A stretch of 64,000 bases of DNA from Gordionus sp. m RMFG-2023 (taxonomy: Eukaryota; Nematomorpha; Gordioida; Chordodea; Parachordodidae): NCBI RefSeq assembly GCF_954871325.1, contig NW_027051077.1, positions 29,271 through 93,270 of the forward strand, given 5' to 3'. The number at the start of each line of letters is the position of its first letter. Positions within the stretch are counted from its first letter, which is position 1. The notes beneath the pieces were generated by a model that did no database searches, was not told the DNA's origin, and saw nothing but the letters and a program-made list of their open reading frames with translations. Shown here piece after piece: positions 62,976-64,000 of this stretch. The position numbers and the translations under genes are program-made.

Positions 62976-64000
62976 GATAAATCGTTGGGGAATTATATTG
63001 TTAAAGCGAAAAAAGCGCTAGTACAAATTAAATTGAAACGATAAATCTATGGGGAATTATATTGTTAAAGCGAAAAAAGCGCCAGTACAAATTCAATTGA
63101 AACGATAAATCGTCGGCGAATTATATTGTTAAAGCGAAAAAAGCGCCAGTACAAATTAAATTGAAACGATAAATCGTTGGGGAATTATATTGTTAAAGCG
63201 AAAAAAGCGCCAGTACAAATTAAATTGAAACGATAAATCGTTGGGGAATTATATTGTTAAAGCGAAAAAAGCGCTAGTACAAATTAAATTGAAACGATAA
63301 ATCTATGGGGAATTATATTGTTAAAGCGAAAAAAGCGCCAGTACAAATTCAATTGAAACGATAAATCGTCGGCGAATTATATTGTTAAAGCGAAAAAAGC
63401 GCCAGTACAAATTCAATTGAAACGATAAATCGTTGGGAAATTATATTGTTAAAGCGAAAAAAGCGATAGTACAAATTAAATTGAAACGATAAATCGTCGG
63501 GGAATTATATTGTTAAAGCGAAAAAAGCGCTAGTACAAATTAAATTGAAACGATAAATCTATGGGGAATTATATTGTTAAAGCGAAAAAAGCGCTAGTAC
63601 AAATTAAATTGAAACGATAAATCTATGGGGAATTATATTGTTAAAGCGAAAAAAGCGCCAGTACAAATTCAATTGAAACGATAAATCGTCGGCGAATTAT
63701 ATTGTTAAAGCGAAAAAAGCGCCAGTACAAATTCAATTGAAACGATAAATCGTCGGCGAATTATATTGTTAAAGCGAAAAAAGCGCCAGTACAAATTCAA
63801 TTGAAACGATAAATCGTCGGCGAATTATATTGTTAAAGCGAAAAAAGCGCCAGTACAAATTCAATTGAAACGATAAATCGTTGGGAAATTATATTGTTAA
63901 AGCGAAAAAAGCGATAGTACAAATTAAATTGAAACGATAAATCGTCGGGGAATTATATTGTTAAAGCGAAAAAAGCGCTAGTACAAATTAAATTGAAACG

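Larger units (their letters stand above)
53184..63999. repeat. Pure 64-bp domain, exactly 169 monomers
   Basis: From 53,184 to the window end the monomer start keeps perfect 64-bp phase: 10,816 bp = 169 x 64, and I found no 51-, 45- or 61-mer. Diversity comes from a few sites only: head cgttgggg, ctATgggg, cgtCgggg, cgtCggCg or cgttgggaaa; patch ccag, ctag or atag; tail aattAaattg or aattCaattg. gcgAtag goes with the gggaaa head or the cgtCgggg unit after it. The rest of the monomer is almost invariant, so this part looks the most strongly or most recently homogenised. Confidence 0.96.
1..64000. repeat. Satellite DNA array, 64-bp monomer family, fills the window
   Basis: The window is made of one tandem repeat in a single orientation. 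The standard period is 64 bp; 51-bp units are the main length variant, with rarer 45-, 61- and 63-bp units. I found no inverted block, no interruption by other sequence and no flanking unique DNA at either edge, so the array runs past both ends. Coding is excluded: every monomer contains TAA on the plus strand (in gataaa) and TAA on the minus strand (complement of gttaaa). Because 64 leaves remainder 1 on division by 3, in pure 64-mer stretches each reading frame meets that stop within three monomers. Such arrays are typical of eukaryotic centromeric, pericentromeric or other heterochromatin; which one cannot be told from sequence. The family is not one I recognise. Confidence 0.99.

Noticed and set aside
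1-64000. CRISPR array
   Set aside because: The sequence is regularly repeated, but there are no unique spacers: every position of each unit belongs to the same repeat, at lengths and degrees of identity typical of satellite DNA.
1-64000. Protein-coding repeats or a long open frame
   Set aside because: TAA occurs in every monomer on both strands, and 64 bp rotates the frame, so pure 64-mer frames close within three monomers. No long frame can persist in the mixed domains either, where the 64-mers shift the frame. There is no codon-like periodicity or start context.
1-64000. Transposon or retroelement insertion, or tandem element ends
   Set aside because: No terminal repeats, target-site duplications, coding remnants or non-satellite segments were seen; all length changes are explained by whole or partial monomers.
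1-64000. Telomeric repeat or rDNA spacer
   Set aside because: The unit does not resemble short G-rich telomere repeats, and no rRNA-like sequence lies in the window.
1-64000. Window length 64,000 = 1,000 x 64
   Set aside because: This is a coincidence of the window size; because of the 51-, 45-, 61- and 63-bp units the window does not hold 1,000 monomers.

Overview
The whole 64 kb window is one uninterrupted satellite DNA array. I see no gene, RNA gene, transposon, CRISPR array or unique sequence in it. Every base belongs to head-to-tail copies, all in the same orientation, of a 64-bp AT-rich monomer (reference copy 178-241, 19 G/C of 64) and its deletion derivatives of 51, 45, 61 and 63 bp. 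I estimate (not an exact count) about 1,040 monomers. Arrays of this size and hierarchy are typical of eukaryotic (peri)centromeric or other heterochromatin. Four of the six cytosines in the monomer lie in CpG, far more than base composition predicts, which suggests a genome without heavy germline CpG methylation, for example many insects and other invertebrates. I do not recognise the monomer and cannot name the species or the chromosomal site.

Layout. 1-13,180, 14,269-22,482 and 23,571-45,992 are 'mixed' domains built mostly on a 179-bp trimer (64+64+51), in which the 51-bp member nearly always carries a linked T (ctaatt instead of caaatt). Three blocks of pure 64-bp monomers with another set of variants (aattCaattg; ctATgggg or cgtCggCg heads) interrupt them at 13,181-14,268, 22,483-23,570 and 45,993-47,272. 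47,273-53,183 is transitional, with a 499-bp tandem duplication rich in a 19-bp deletion. 53,184-63,999 is exactly 169 monomers of 64 bp with no net indel, carrying the second variant set throughout.

Hierarchy. On top of the monomers lie dimers (115 and 128 bp), trimers (179 and 192 bp), a 230-bp tetramer, a 3,060-bp tandem duplication (51 monomers by arithmetic), super-repeats of about 9.3-9.9 kb (offsets 9,302, 9,430, 9,893) and a 32.9-kb offset copy that makes 1-14.7 kb nearly identical to 32.9-47.7 kb. Offsets between copies change in steps of whole monomers (64, 128, 192) or whole trimers (179), as expected from unequal exchange in register. The right end has its own long-range repeats at 1,088, 1,280 and 1,216 bp.

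Possible function is inference only. Each monomer keeps an A6 tract between GCG motifs and a short dyad across the monomer junction. The 179-bp trimer and three 64-mers (192 bp) both fall in the nucleosome-repeat range. No coding system, described or undescribed, is present; the interest is in the array's architecture and its recorded history of deletion, duplication and variant replacement.
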